A DNA stretch of 64,000 nucleotides from Hoplostethus atlanticus (taxonomy: Eukaryota > Chordata > Actinopteri > Trachichthyiformes > Trachichthyidae): NCBI GenBank assembly GCA_034670405.1, contig JAXDDX010000010.1, positions 5,553,001 through 5,617,000 of the forward strand. The letters run 5' to 3'. Below are positions 62,501 through 64,000 of the stretch, piece after piece. A program made the translations under genes and the position numbers. Below the pieces are notes generated by a model. It was not told the DNA's origin. It saw only the letters and a list, made by a program, of their open reading frames with translations, and did not search any database. Every line of letters begins with the position of its first letter. Positions within the stretch are counted from its first letter, which is position 1.

Positions 62501-62622
62501 GATGTAAACCAAGTCGTGACGGAAGTACCTGGAGTCTCCCTTGGTCAAGTTAGCTCCTGAAGGGTGGAGGATGGTCTGGTTCTTCTCCATCTCCACAATA
62601 CATTTAGTGTTTAATTCCTTTT
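23038..62622 (-). CDS. kif13b: kif13b, kinesin-3 family member 13B (GAKIN), coding exons 2-38
   Basis: Thirty-seven exons join in one frame to about 1768 residues; the first exon (about 18 residues, MGDSKVKVAVRIRPMNRR in human) lies beyond 64000. Residue numbers below assume that exon. Domains: kinesin motor (to about 365) with P-loop GQTGSGKS, switch [11 protein letters not shown] and switch [10 protein letters not shown]; neck coil; FHA domain (about 440-545); coiled-coil/MAGUK-binding stalk (about 600-830); KIF1B/KIF13-type central region; RRSLSSP 14-3-3-type site (about 1394-1400); SGYFSSS tail segment; CAP-Gly (about 1680-1760) with GKNDG. The CAP-Gly domain separates it from KIF13A, and the neighbour hmbox1 agrees. 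In mammals KIF13B carries hDlg, PIP3 vesicles (via centaurin-alpha), VEGFR2 and LRP1 toward microtubule plus ends and acts in neuronal and epithelial polarity. All introns are GT-AG. Confidence 0.97.
23285..24370 (+). repeat. 41-bp minisatellite, about 26 copies, in kif13b last intron
   Basis: Unit starts ACACTAGCCTGTAGTCAGCT and ends CTACCAATCAGAAGTCATGTA-type sequence (41 bases). Copies differ by one or two substitutions (for example CAATGAGAAG, CTCCCAATC) or a 3-base deletion (CTGTACAGCTC). Each unit carries CCAAT followed by CAG or GAG. The array starts about 40 bases from the exon 38 acceptor. Confidence 0.98.
24371..25354. other. kif13b last intron, sequence right of the minisatellite
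   Basis: AT-rich with GCTAGCTAGCTAGC and three degenerate copies of a TTTCAGGTGG(C/T)AGA-TTTTGGGAATTGTA segment (about 24490, 24915 and 25030). At 25125-25240 it matches the right part of dispersed family A (ATTAACTCACT, TGGCATTA, TCTGGCCATTACTGCAACAT). Confidence 0.6.
25355..25931 (-). CDS. kif13b: kif13b exon 37, tail and first half of CAP-Gly
   Basis: Encodes 192 residues: a Pro/Ser-rich start, [26 protein letters not shown] (human PLSEASSGYFSHSVSTATLS), a variable segment, and [42 protein letters not shown], the first CAP-Gly half. Confidence 0.97.
26513..26572 (-). CDS. kif13b: kif13b exon 36, 60-base exon
   Basis: Encodes [20 protein letters not shown], comparable with human PVPRIMVQSASPDIRVTRME. 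The length is frame-neutral. Confidence 0.88.
26815..26918 (-). CDS. kif13b: kif13b exon 35
   Basis: Encodes [34 protein letters not shown], like human [20 protein letters not shown]. The acceptor TATCTTTCAG is chosen because it keeps the frame; an upstream CCAG does not give the conserved start. Confidence 0.93.
27000..27875. other. kif13b intron 34 with purine-rich stretches
   Basis: Plus-strand GAGGAGGA-rich segments near 26950-27050, 27340-27370 and 27815-27865. No exon beyond those listed. Confidence 0.5.
27876..28026 (-). CDS. kif13b: kif13b exon 34, Pro/Ser-rich tail
   Basis: Starts [20 protein letters not shown] and continues Pro/Ser-rich ([20 protein letters not shown]) to DPEQ. 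The start matches human GRWESQQDV. Confidence 0.93.
28107..28821 (+). mobile_element. 5'-truncated CR1/L2-type LINE, antisense in kif13b intron 33
   Basis: The plus strand encodes a reverse-transcriptase C-terminal piece: [31 protein letters not shown] and [20 protein letters not shown], then [11 protein letters not shown]. It ends with the common 3' UTR (AAGCCCTTTGAGACTG, GATTAAGGGCTATACAAATA) and a (GATTT)n tail. Stops break the frame after 28435. It ends just before the (TG)n tract at the exon 33 donor. Confidence 0.85.
28829..28852 (+). repeat. (TG)n at kif13b exon 33 donor
   Basis: On the minus strand the donor reads GTAACACACACA. Confidence 0.95.
28857..28907 (-). CDS. kif13b: kif13b exon 33, 51-base exon
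   Basis: Encodes [17 protein letters not shown], matching human [18 protein letters not shown]. It is frame-neutral (17 codons), so skipping would be tolerated. The donor GTAACAC begins a (CA)n tract. Confidence 0.93.
29042..29119 (-). CDS. kif13b: kif13b exon 32, 14-3-3/PAR-1 phosphosite region
   Basis: Encodes [26 protein letters not shown]. The R-S-L-S-S-P stretch fits a mode 1 14-3-3 site and corresponds to human RRSISSPNV, where Par1b phosphorylation regulates 14-3-3 binding. The acceptor follows a (TG)n tract. Confidence 0.93.
29122..29180 (+). repeat. (CA)n upstream of kif13b exon 32 acceptor
   Basis: On the minus strand TGTGTG runs into GTTAG at the acceptor. Confidence 0.97.
29334..29486 (-). 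CDS. kif13b: kif13b exon 31
   Basis: Encodes [20 protein letters not shown], then [27 protein letters not shown]. Confidence 0.96.
29500..29645 (+). mobile_element. SINE fragment
   Basis: B-box-like GGGTTCAAACCCCC, then CCTGCTGAAGACAGTGAATC and TGACCCCTGACCTCCTTGTGG, as at 3205-3330. Confidence 0.6.
30134..30409 (-). CDS. kif13b: kif13b exon 30
   Basis: Encodes [40 protein letters not shown] and [21 protein letters not shown]. Highly conserved with human. Confidence 0.97.
30578..30702 (-). CDS. kif13b: kif13b exon 29
   Basis: Encodes [41 protein letters not shown], acidic and human-like ([15 protein letters not shown]). Confidence 0.95.
30925..30980 (-). CDS. kif13b: kif13b exon 28, short 56-base exon
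   Basis: Encodes [18 protein letters not shown] flanked by split Trp and Ala codons, matching human TPVPGMETHIPVIFLDLNA. Confidence 0.94.
31203..31329 (-). CDS. kif13b: kif13b exon 27
   Basis: Encodes [42 protein letters not shown] and half of Trp; near-identical to human. Confidence 0.96.
31602..31701 (-). CDS. kif13b: kif13b exon 26
   Basis: Encodes [33 protein letters not shown], a basic helix conserved in human. Confidence 0.95.
31735..31912 (-). mobile_element. dispersed repeat family A, inverted copy
   Basis: Minus strand CAGCCTGTAGTTAACTCGAC-CAATCAGAAGTAATG, then AATCAGATAATTGAA-like and AGTAGATTTGATCCT in plus orientation match 46590-46790. Confidence 0.75.
31955..32110 (-). CDS. 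kif13b: kif13b exon 25, central domain
   Basis: Encodes [52 protein letters not shown]. It is clear by homology to GQSRRVQVEVKSVQESGTLP in human. Confidence 0.95.
32255..32387 (-). CDS. kif13b: kif13b exon 24, KIF1B/KIF13 central domain
   Basis: Encodes [44 protein letters not shown]. Confidence 0.96.
33015..33172 (-). CDS. kif13b: kif13b exon 23
   Basis: Encodes [52 protein letters not shown]. The donor GTACACAC begins a (CA)n tract. Confidence 0.96.
33432..33605 (-). CDS. kif13b: kif13b exon 22, C2-like segment
   Basis: Encodes [40 protein letters not shown] and [13 protein letters not shown]. The acceptor is preceded by a (TG)n tract. Confidence 0.96.
33612..33642 (+). repeat. (CA)n upstream of kif13b exon 22 acceptor
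   Basis: Minus-strand (TG)n followed by TCCTGTGCAG. Confidence 0.95.
33789..33914 (-). CDS. kif13b: kif13b exon 21
   Basis: Encodes [42 protein letters not shown]. The start and end match human; the acidic middle diverges. Confidence 0.93.
34060..34255 (-). mobile_element. SINE family D, copy 2
   Basis: TGACCTTTGACCCTTGACCT, CTATTGGTTG-TTGTAATGTTGGTGATCT and a CTCTGGATAAGAGAG tail match the inverse of 40500-40640. Confidence 0.65.
34461..34610 (-). CDS. kif13b: kif13b exon 20, stalk to central domain
   Basis: Encodes [50 protein letters not shown], almost identical to human. A SINE begins about 15 bases upstream of the acceptor. Confidence 0.97.
34625..34890 (+). mobile_element. tRNA-derived SINE beside kif13b exon 20 acceptor
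   Basis: B box CAGGTTCGATCCCAGG, later GCAAGACACTTTCATC, and a tail GGATGAGAACATCCACTAAATG. Confidence 0.7.
34940..35110 (-). repeat. degenerate CATGACAACCCTGTGAGT repeats, distal block
   Basis: The minus strand shows CATGACAACCCTGTGAGTCA (about 34990-35009) and further variants, the same unit as the exon 19 donor region. Confidence 0.7.
35399..35515 (-). repeat. degenerate ~21-bp repeat spanning kif13b exon 19 donor
   Basis: Minus-strand units: CATGACAACCCTGTGAGTTAC, CATGACCCTGAGAGTTAC, CATGACAATCCTACCAGTAAC, CATGAAAACCCTGTCATTAAG and CATGACAGCCCCACTAG. Confidence 0.8.
35498..35653 (-). CDS. kif13b: kif13b exon 19, MAGUK-binding stalk
   Basis: Encodes [52 protein letters not shown]. The final HHHDNP and the donor CCT/GTGAGT belong to a degenerate ~21-base repeat continuing into the intron. 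Confidence 0.95.
35654..35697 (+). repeat. (CA)n upstream of kif13b exon 19 acceptor
   Basis: On the minus strand (TG)n leads into GTGTAG with no separate pyrimidine tract. Confidence 0.96.
35785..35826 (+). repeat. (TG)n at kif13b exon 18 donor
   Basis: Minus strand: donor GTCTCACACACACA. Confidence 0.95.
35830..35992 (-). CDS. kif13b: kif13b exon 18, stalk coiled coil
   Basis: Encodes [54 protein letters not shown]. The donor is followed by TCTCACACAC(A) microsatellite. Confidence 0.96.
36461..36737 (-). CDS. kif13b: kif13b exon 17, stalk coiled coil
   Basis: Encodes [40 protein letters not shown], then a fish-specific Gly/Pro/Ala insert ([14 protein letters not shown]) and [13 protein letters not shown]. 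It is about 20 residues longer than human here and begins the MAGUK-binding stalk. Confidence 0.95.
37141..37325 (-). CDS. kif13b: kif13b exon 16, acidic linker
   Basis: Encodes [40 protein letters not shown] and [18 protein letters not shown]; the last part is strongly conserved. Confidence 0.95.
37771..37857 (-). CDS. kif13b: kif13b exon 15, end of FHA domain
   Basis: Encodes [28 protein letters not shown]. The CVNG and HGDRILxGxNHFFR blocks are hallmark FHA strands in kinesin-3. Confidence 0.96.
38051..38181 (-). CDS. kif13b: kif13b exon 14, FHA domain
   Basis: Encodes [43 protein letters not shown], the FHA beta-sandwich core. Confidence 0.95.
38426..38560 (-). CDS. kif13b: kif13b exon 13, start of FHA domain
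   Basis: Encodes [20 protein letters not shown] and [26 protein letters not shown] 54-base (TG)n tract ends in the acceptor TAG, replacing a normal pyrimidine tract. Confidence 0.96.
38563..38617 (+). repeat. (CA)n at kif13b exon 13 acceptor
   Basis: About 27 copies; minus strand (TG)n-TAG is the acceptor. Confidence 0.97.
38655..38775. mobile_element. possible Tc1-like terminal fragment
   Basis: TGTGCAAAAGTATTCAGCC, ACATTTTTCTAACTG and TGTTTTGTAGTATATAGAGTC-type sequence resembles terminal parts of fish DNA transposons. No coding part is present. Confidence 0.35.
38970..39080 (-). CDS. kif13b: kif13b exon 12, coiled coil before FHA
   Basis: Encodes [37 protein letters not shown], a charged helix with human-like [14 protein letters not shown]. 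Confidence 0.96.
39233..39445 (-). CDS. kif13b: kif13b exon 11, end of motor and neck coil
   Basis: Encodes [40 protein letters not shown] and the neck helix [20 protein letters not shown]. Confidence 0.97.
39797..39908 (-). CDS. kif13b: kif13b exon 10, motor alpha4-alpha5
   Basis: Encodes [37 protein letters not shown]; the VPYRDSxLTxLL microtubule-binding helix is intact. Confidence 0.97.
40090..40202 (-). CDS. kif13b: kif13b exon 9, switch II
   Basis: Encodes [37 protein letters not shown]. The DLAGSE switch II motif is intact. A (CT)n tract forms the acceptor pyrimidine run. Confidence 0.96.
40207..40268 (+). repeat. (GA)n at kif13b exon 9 acceptor
   Basis: On the minus strand (CT)n-TTTAG, about 31 copies. 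Confidence 0.97.
40500..40640 (+). mobile_element. SINE family D, copy 3
   Basis: CTAGATCACCAACATTACAA, GGAGGTCAAGGGTCAGAGGTCA-type half-sites and CCAATACATGGAACACATTC match 9300-9425. Confidence 0.65.
41150..41345 (-). mobile_element. SINE family D, copy 4 (inverted relative to 40500)
   Basis: TGACCTCTGACCTCTGACCC, GCATTGGTTGCTTGTAA, and CTTATTCTACTGTTGACCTC. It carries four TGACCY half-sites at exact 7-base spacing. Confidence 0.65.
42107..42139 (+). repeat. (AAT)n microsatellite
   Basis: Eleven ATA triplets. Confidence 0.95.
42438..42450 (+). promoter_or_regulatory. CTCF-like motif CCACCAGGGGGCA
   Basis: Thirteen bases identical to the core vertebrate CTCF consensus. It lies in kif13b intron 8. 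Confidence 0.45.
42803..42905 (-). mobile_element. SINE-type tail with (ATTAC)n
   Basis: (CATTA)n, then CAGTCATTTAGCAGACGCTT and ACCCAAAGTGACTTACC, the inverse of the tail of the tRNA-Lys-like SINE at 56234-56378. Confidence 0.7.
43326..43498 (+). repeat. degenerate (GACT)n repeat
   Basis: Imperfect CTGACTGA and GGACTGACT units over about 170 bases. Confidence 0.85.
43500..44863. other. kif13b intron 8, nothing coding
   Basis: Contains a dispersed-family fragment (43830-43945, GCCCACCGGCCACAGCGG to GTGGTAACTTCC). No exon recognised. Confidence 0.45.
44864..44998 (-). CDS. kif13b: kif13b exon 8, switch I
   Basis: Encodes [20 protein letters not shown] then [25 protein letters not shown]. 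The SSRSH switch I motif is intact. Confidence 0.97.
45624..45711 (-). CDS. kif13b: kif13b exon 7, motor domain
   Basis: Encodes [29 protein letters not shown], conserved with human [20 protein letters not shown]. It was not obvious among open frames because it is short. Confidence 0.94.
45712..46424. other. kif13b intron 6, right part
   Basis: An (AAT)n stretch at 45820-45840 and AT-rich sequence. Positions 45220-45420, in the preceding intron, have LINE-like character (CACTGGTTCCCATAAAACAC, TCGATGGCTTTGCTCCACCA), a frequent fish LINE ORF2 3' portion. Confidence 0.4.
46425..46865 (+). mobile_element. dispersed repeat family A, most complete copy
   Basis: Begins ACACTGCAGGAAGAGAG, contains CAGGCACAGACACCACTGAC, one 41-bp-type unit (GTCTGTAGTCAGCTCCACCA at 46589), AGTAGATTTGATCCTGTTTGG inverse, and ends GGCCATTACTGCAACATTC. 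It is about 440 bases with no open frame. Confidence 0.75.
46900..48610. other. kif13b intron 6, left part
   Basis: 47150-47310 has two tandem copies of an AACTAGATGTTTAGA-type dispersed repeat; 47570-47800 matches 11880-12060. No exon found. Confidence 0.45.
48751..48931 (-). CDS. kif13b: kif13b exon 6, P-loop second half and alpha2-loop region
   Basis: Starts [20 protein letters not shown], then [20 protein letters not shown] and [14 protein letters not shown]. Confidence 0.97.
49301..49393 (-). CDS. kif13b: kif13b exon 5, motor domain to P-loop
   Basis: Encodes [30 protein letters not shown]; the P-loop GQTGSGKS is completed in exon 6 across a split Gly. Confidence 0.96.
49544..49604 (-). 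CDS. kif13b: kif13b exon 4, motor domain
   Basis: Encodes [20 protein letters not shown] and half of a Gly codon. The FxYDxxFWS block is typical of kinesin-3 motors. Confidence 0.95.
50203..50266 (+). repeat. (TG)n at kif13b microexon donor
   Basis: Minus strand: donor GTAACACACACA runs into about 30 CA copies. Confidence 0.97.
50269..50281 (-). CDS. kif13b: kif13b exon 3, 13-base microexon
   Basis: GAATCAATCCAAG, between acceptor CATCAG and donor GTAACA, encodes (R)NQSK. It is required to join GDS(R) to VFAYDYC in frame and matches GDARGQPKVFAYD in human. The donor runs into a (CA)n tract. Confidence 0.9.
50577..50620 (+). repeat. (GA)n microsatellite
   Basis: About 20 copies in kif13b intron 2, near its 3' end. 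Confidence 0.97.
50640..53430. other. kif13b intron 2, proximal part
   Basis: (TG)n at 50724-50757, a G-rich run at 50890-50945, (CA)n at 51350-51390, and a SINE-tail fragment at 51280-51325 (ATTTAGCCAACACTCTTATC). 52640-52790 holds the AACATCTAGCTGGCTGGTA dispersed repeat. No exon found. Confidence 0.5.
53431..53501 (+). repeat. (CA)n microsatellite
   Basis: About 34 copies in kif13b intron 2. Confidence 0.97.
53850..54125. promoter_or_regulatory. unique GC-balanced island in kif13b intron 2, candidate enhancer
   Basis: Contains the perfect palindrome TGACAGCTGTCA (53934-53945), TTCAAAGGG (TCF/LEF-like) and GGCCAATGAG (CCAAT). It has no similarity to window repeats, and open frames on both strands are short and unrecognised. 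Confidence 0.35.
54484..56450 (-). mobile_element. CR1/L2-like LINE, 5'-truncated and rearranged
   Basis: The minus strand encodes [60 protein letters not shown] and [20 protein letters not shown], then [12 protein letters not shown] (reverse-transcriptase core), and further [29 protein letters not shown]. Frameshifts are present. Between 55120 and 55215 foreign AT-rich sequence replaces about 100 residues. The 3' end is GAATTTCCCCCTGGGGATCA plus (TCTA)n. Another SINE (56234-56378) interrupts its upstream part. Confidence 0.88.
56234..56378 (+). mobile_element. tRNA-Lys-like SINE inserted in the LINE
   Basis: GCCCGGACAGCTCAGTCAGT, AGAGCGTGAGACTCTCAGTC and GGGTTGTGGGTTCGATC follow vertebrate tRNA-Lys closely through the T arm, with loop CTCTCAG. 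The tail reads AAGTCGCTTTGGATAGAAGT and CTGCTAAATGACTG plus (TAATG)n. There is no 3' acceptor strand, so it is not a functional tRNA. Confidence 0.88.
56680..56835 (+). mobile_element. dispersed repeat family C, copy 2
   Basis: AAGCTACTTTCTGG, GTGAATGCACCGCGCACCAA and GTGTGACTTCTACCACAC. Inverse of 6870-7060. Confidence 0.5.
57436..58055. mobile_element. possible decayed hAT-like element
   Basis: Left CAGCAGTTCGAACCCTGGAG and GGTCACAAAGTGATT; right GATCACTTTGTTTTTGGGGT and GAAGAATCAC form imperfect inverted ends. No target duplication is evident. Confidence 0.35.
58060..60048. other. kif13b intron 2, nothing recognised
   Basis: AT-rich intronic sequence. Open frames show no recognisable similarity; a small CA-rich stretch lies near 59750-59800. 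Confidence 0.45.
60049..60215 (+). mobile_element. tRNA-derived SINE with AAATGCCCCAAAATAATCTT tail
   Basis: GGTGGCTCAGTTGGCTTGAG (A-box-like), GATTTGGATCCGGCC (B-box-like), GTCATGCCCTCCTCTC, and the typical fish tail TAAAGCTAAATGCCCCAAAA. Confidence 0.8.
60560..60860 (+). mobile_element. dispersed repeat family A, copy near intron 1 boundary
   Basis: ACACTGCAGGAAGAGAG, CAGGCACAGACACCACTGAC, AGAGTCCCAAGAGCCTTTAG and TCAGCACCACCAAGTCATGTA match 46425-46865. Confidence 0.75.
60865..61445. mobile_element. Tc1-like or related DNA transposon remnant
   Basis: TCATCTGTCCACAGAACATT, TGAATGTCATCTCATTGATT, ATCCTAGAGGTTCACATA and AAGGTTTCACAAACTTTC are blocks seen in fish Tc1-like noncoding ends. No transposase frame is visible. 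Confidence 0.5.
61790..62415 (+). mobile_element. Tc1-like transposon remnant, transposase C-terminal part
   Basis: Encodes [11 protein letters not shown] (second catalytic Asp region), then in another frame [30 protein letters not shown] with the catalytic Glu context, and [32 protein letters not shown]. At least two frameshifts or stops break it. It ends CCCCAATACTTTTGGAGGGA, the usual Tc1 terminus. Confidence 0.85.
62529..62622 (-). CDS. kif13b: kif13b exon 2, motor domain start
   Basis: Encodes [30 protein letters not shown] (residues about 20-49), matching KIF13 KVAVRIRPMNRRE-ELNTKC context. The exon begins with two bases of a split Glu codon, so exon 1 must end in phase 1. The acceptor is GATCCACAG. 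Confidence 0.92.
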
Positions 62623-62764
62623 CTGTGGATCAGACAACACACAGCATTACAACCACAGCACTTTGAACCACAATGCAAACATGGCTGAGTTCTATTCTGT
62701 TATCCTTAATGCCCTCTGACTGGAGCAACCCCACTTCAGTTGTTTAATGATTATCACATACATT

Positions 62765-62926
62765 AGATTAGATGAAACCTTAATGATCTTCCTGGAGAAA
62801 TTGGGCTGCCGCAGCAGCATTTAGTGAGCAAAGAAGAACAGGATATAAAGAAGAAAAGAGCAACTGCCAATTCCAACACTAAGACATTAAGTAGAAATGT
62901 AAGAATGACAAAAAAAAAAAAGTATG
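62765..62926 (-). mobile_element. LINE 3' end, host of the solo LTR
   Basis: CTTAATGATCTTCCTGGAGAA and GGGCTGCCGCAGCAGCATTT resemble the LINE end at 54495-54535. The sequence continues after the LTR at 63537. Confidence 0.6.
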
Positions 62927-63531
62927 TGTGGCGGACTGGGGGGAGGGAGGGTGGTAGGTTCGGCTGGACTCAGCGGCTGCGGCCAATTAAAGCTGAGTGC
63001 AGCCGGGCCTTTTTAACCTGTGGGTGAATGTGTGCACACCCCGTGTGTGTATGTGACAAATAAAGTTCTTGAAATCTTGAGAGGGACGCGCCAGTGTGAG
63101 AGGCTGGCGGCGTGTATGCGGGAGCCGACGTGGATGGAGGATCCAGTTGGCTGTGTGGGAGCGGAGTGGAGAGACGGGGCCAGCACCAGCGGGAGAGACG
63201 GAGCGGGAGCGGGCCGTCTCCTTCCGCGGCGTCCTGCGGAGGTCCGCGGAGGACGCAGTCGGGAGCCACCTGCAAGGGCTGACCAGTCGGGGTTGGGGCA
63301 GGATGCCCCTGGAAGCCTGGCAGGCTGGGGCAGCCTTGGGGCTCCGCGGCTGGCCCGCCGGGACCGAGGGAGGGCGCCGGCGGAGGGAGACGGCGCCGAC
63401 GGCGCGGCCGTCAAGACCCGGGCCGTTGGTATTATTCTGGACTGTGAATAAAACGGCCCTGCTGGCCCATTAACTCTCCCCTGCCTATGTCTCTGTCTGT
63501 CCGGACCCCGGTAATGTGGCACCTTGCCACA
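62927..63531 (+). mobile_element. solo LTR, 605 bp, LTR-retroelement relic
   Basis: The element starts TGTGGCGGACTGG and ends CCTTGCCACA, with inverted tips TGTGGC/GCCACA. Flanking GTATG (62922-62926 and 63532-63536) is an exact 5-bp target duplication. AATAAA at 63447-63452 suggests plus orientation. It is GC- and CpG-rich. No internal coding region is present, so it is a solo LTR left by recombination. The family cannot be fixed without a library; 5-bp duplications suit Gypsy, Pao or retrovirus-like elements. Intact tips and identical duplications suggest it is not very old. Confidence 0.88.
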
Positions 63532-64000
63532 GTATGGATTCCAGAATTAACAGGAAACAGCAAAATAGTAATAGCAGCAGAACTTAGTGAGACATAAAGA
63601 TGTGAAAGAAGAAGGTGGAATATGTGCATTATGTGCATGTGAAAATATATGTACAGGCATGCAGATCTGCAGATGGAGGAACCCTGTGTACAAACGAAAG
63701 TGCGAGGCACATGTACAATGAACACTCATAATCAGAACATACTATGCTGAAGACTGAAGAAAGTAAAAATTAAACATTTACATCGCATTTACAGATTCTA
63801 AATTCTTCATTTCTAAAATATGAAGATGTATTTAGGCCAAGAGAGGAGATTGGACAGCATGTTGACTCTGCACTGTAACAAGTAGTGGTATATTACATGT
63901 TAGGCAGACATTCGTCTCCATAGCCAATTACAATGAGTGTGTAGGTAGGGGCCAGTGTCTTGCTCAAGGACACTTCAACAGGCAACAGTGCTACTAATGA

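Larger units (their letters stand above)
62623..64000 (-). other. kif13b intron 1 (open at window end)
   Basis: Holds a minus-strand LINE 3' end (about 62765-62920 and on from 63537), the solo LTR 62927-63531, and an inverted SINE tail (about 63895-64000, TGCTCAAGGACACTTCAACA). Exon 1 is not in the window. Confidence 0.7.

Noticed and set aside
63013-63522. Long overlapping open frames on both strands in GC-rich DNA, and a CpG-island promoter reading
   Set aside because: They lie inside the solo LTR defined by TG...CA ends and 5-bp duplications; high GC makes stop codons rare. Sequence resembling KIF13B exon 1 is not present.

Overview
The window is vertebrate genomic DNA, almost certainly from a ray-finned (teleost) fish. 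Two large intron-rich genes with canonical GT-AG introns read cleanly. The repeat background is fish-like: CR1/L2-type LINE 3' ends, several tRNA-derived SINE families, Tc1-like and hAT-like remnants, and very many (CA)n, (CT)n and (GA)n tracts. I cannot name the species.

Layout. Positions 1-953 are intron or 5' flank of hmbox1. hmbox1 (plus strand, eight coding exons, 955-10155) encodes homeobox-containing protein 1 (HOT1), a POU-specific-like plus atypical-homeodomain protein. Positions 10156-22680 are the roughly 12 kb interval between two convergent 3' ends; it holds repeats, one hAT-type MITE with a perfect 8-bp target duplication inside a LINE tail, and one unique-sequence island that may be a conserved noncoding element. 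Positions 23038-62622 are kif13b (minus strand, 37 of probably 38 coding exons, about 1768 of about 1787 residues), a kinesin-3 with motor, FHA, MAGUK-binding stalk and C-terminal CAP-Gly domain. The window ends inside kif13b intron 1, which contains a 605-bp solo LTR with a 5-bp target duplication, nested in LINE-derived sequence. HMBOX1 and KIF13B are also neighbours on human chromosome 8p, so this is conserved synteny. I see no sign that the two genes work in one pathway: HMBOX1 is a nuclear or telomeric DNA-binding protein and KIF13B a cytoplasmic motor.

The coding frame of kif13b is continuous across all 36 visible junctions (5309 nt = 2 nt of a split codon + 1769 codons including stop), which supports an intact gene. 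hmbox1 joins cleanly except for one frame discontinuity inside its first coding exon, near 1080-1160.

Most noteworthy: (1) a minisatellite of about 26 copies of a 41-bp unit in the last kif13b intron, each copy with a CCAAT box, whose unit also occurs once in each of three dispersed-repeat copies elsewhere in the window; (2) dinucleotide microsatellites directly against splice sites in a dozen introns of both genes; (3) a degenerate ~21-bp repeat that includes a kif13b splice donor and has duplicated that donor; (4) a possible in-frame 56-codon alternative extension of the last hmbox1 exon; (5) a SINE family carrying direct-repeat-1 nuclear-receptor half-site arrays. I found no evidence of a wholly new coding system.
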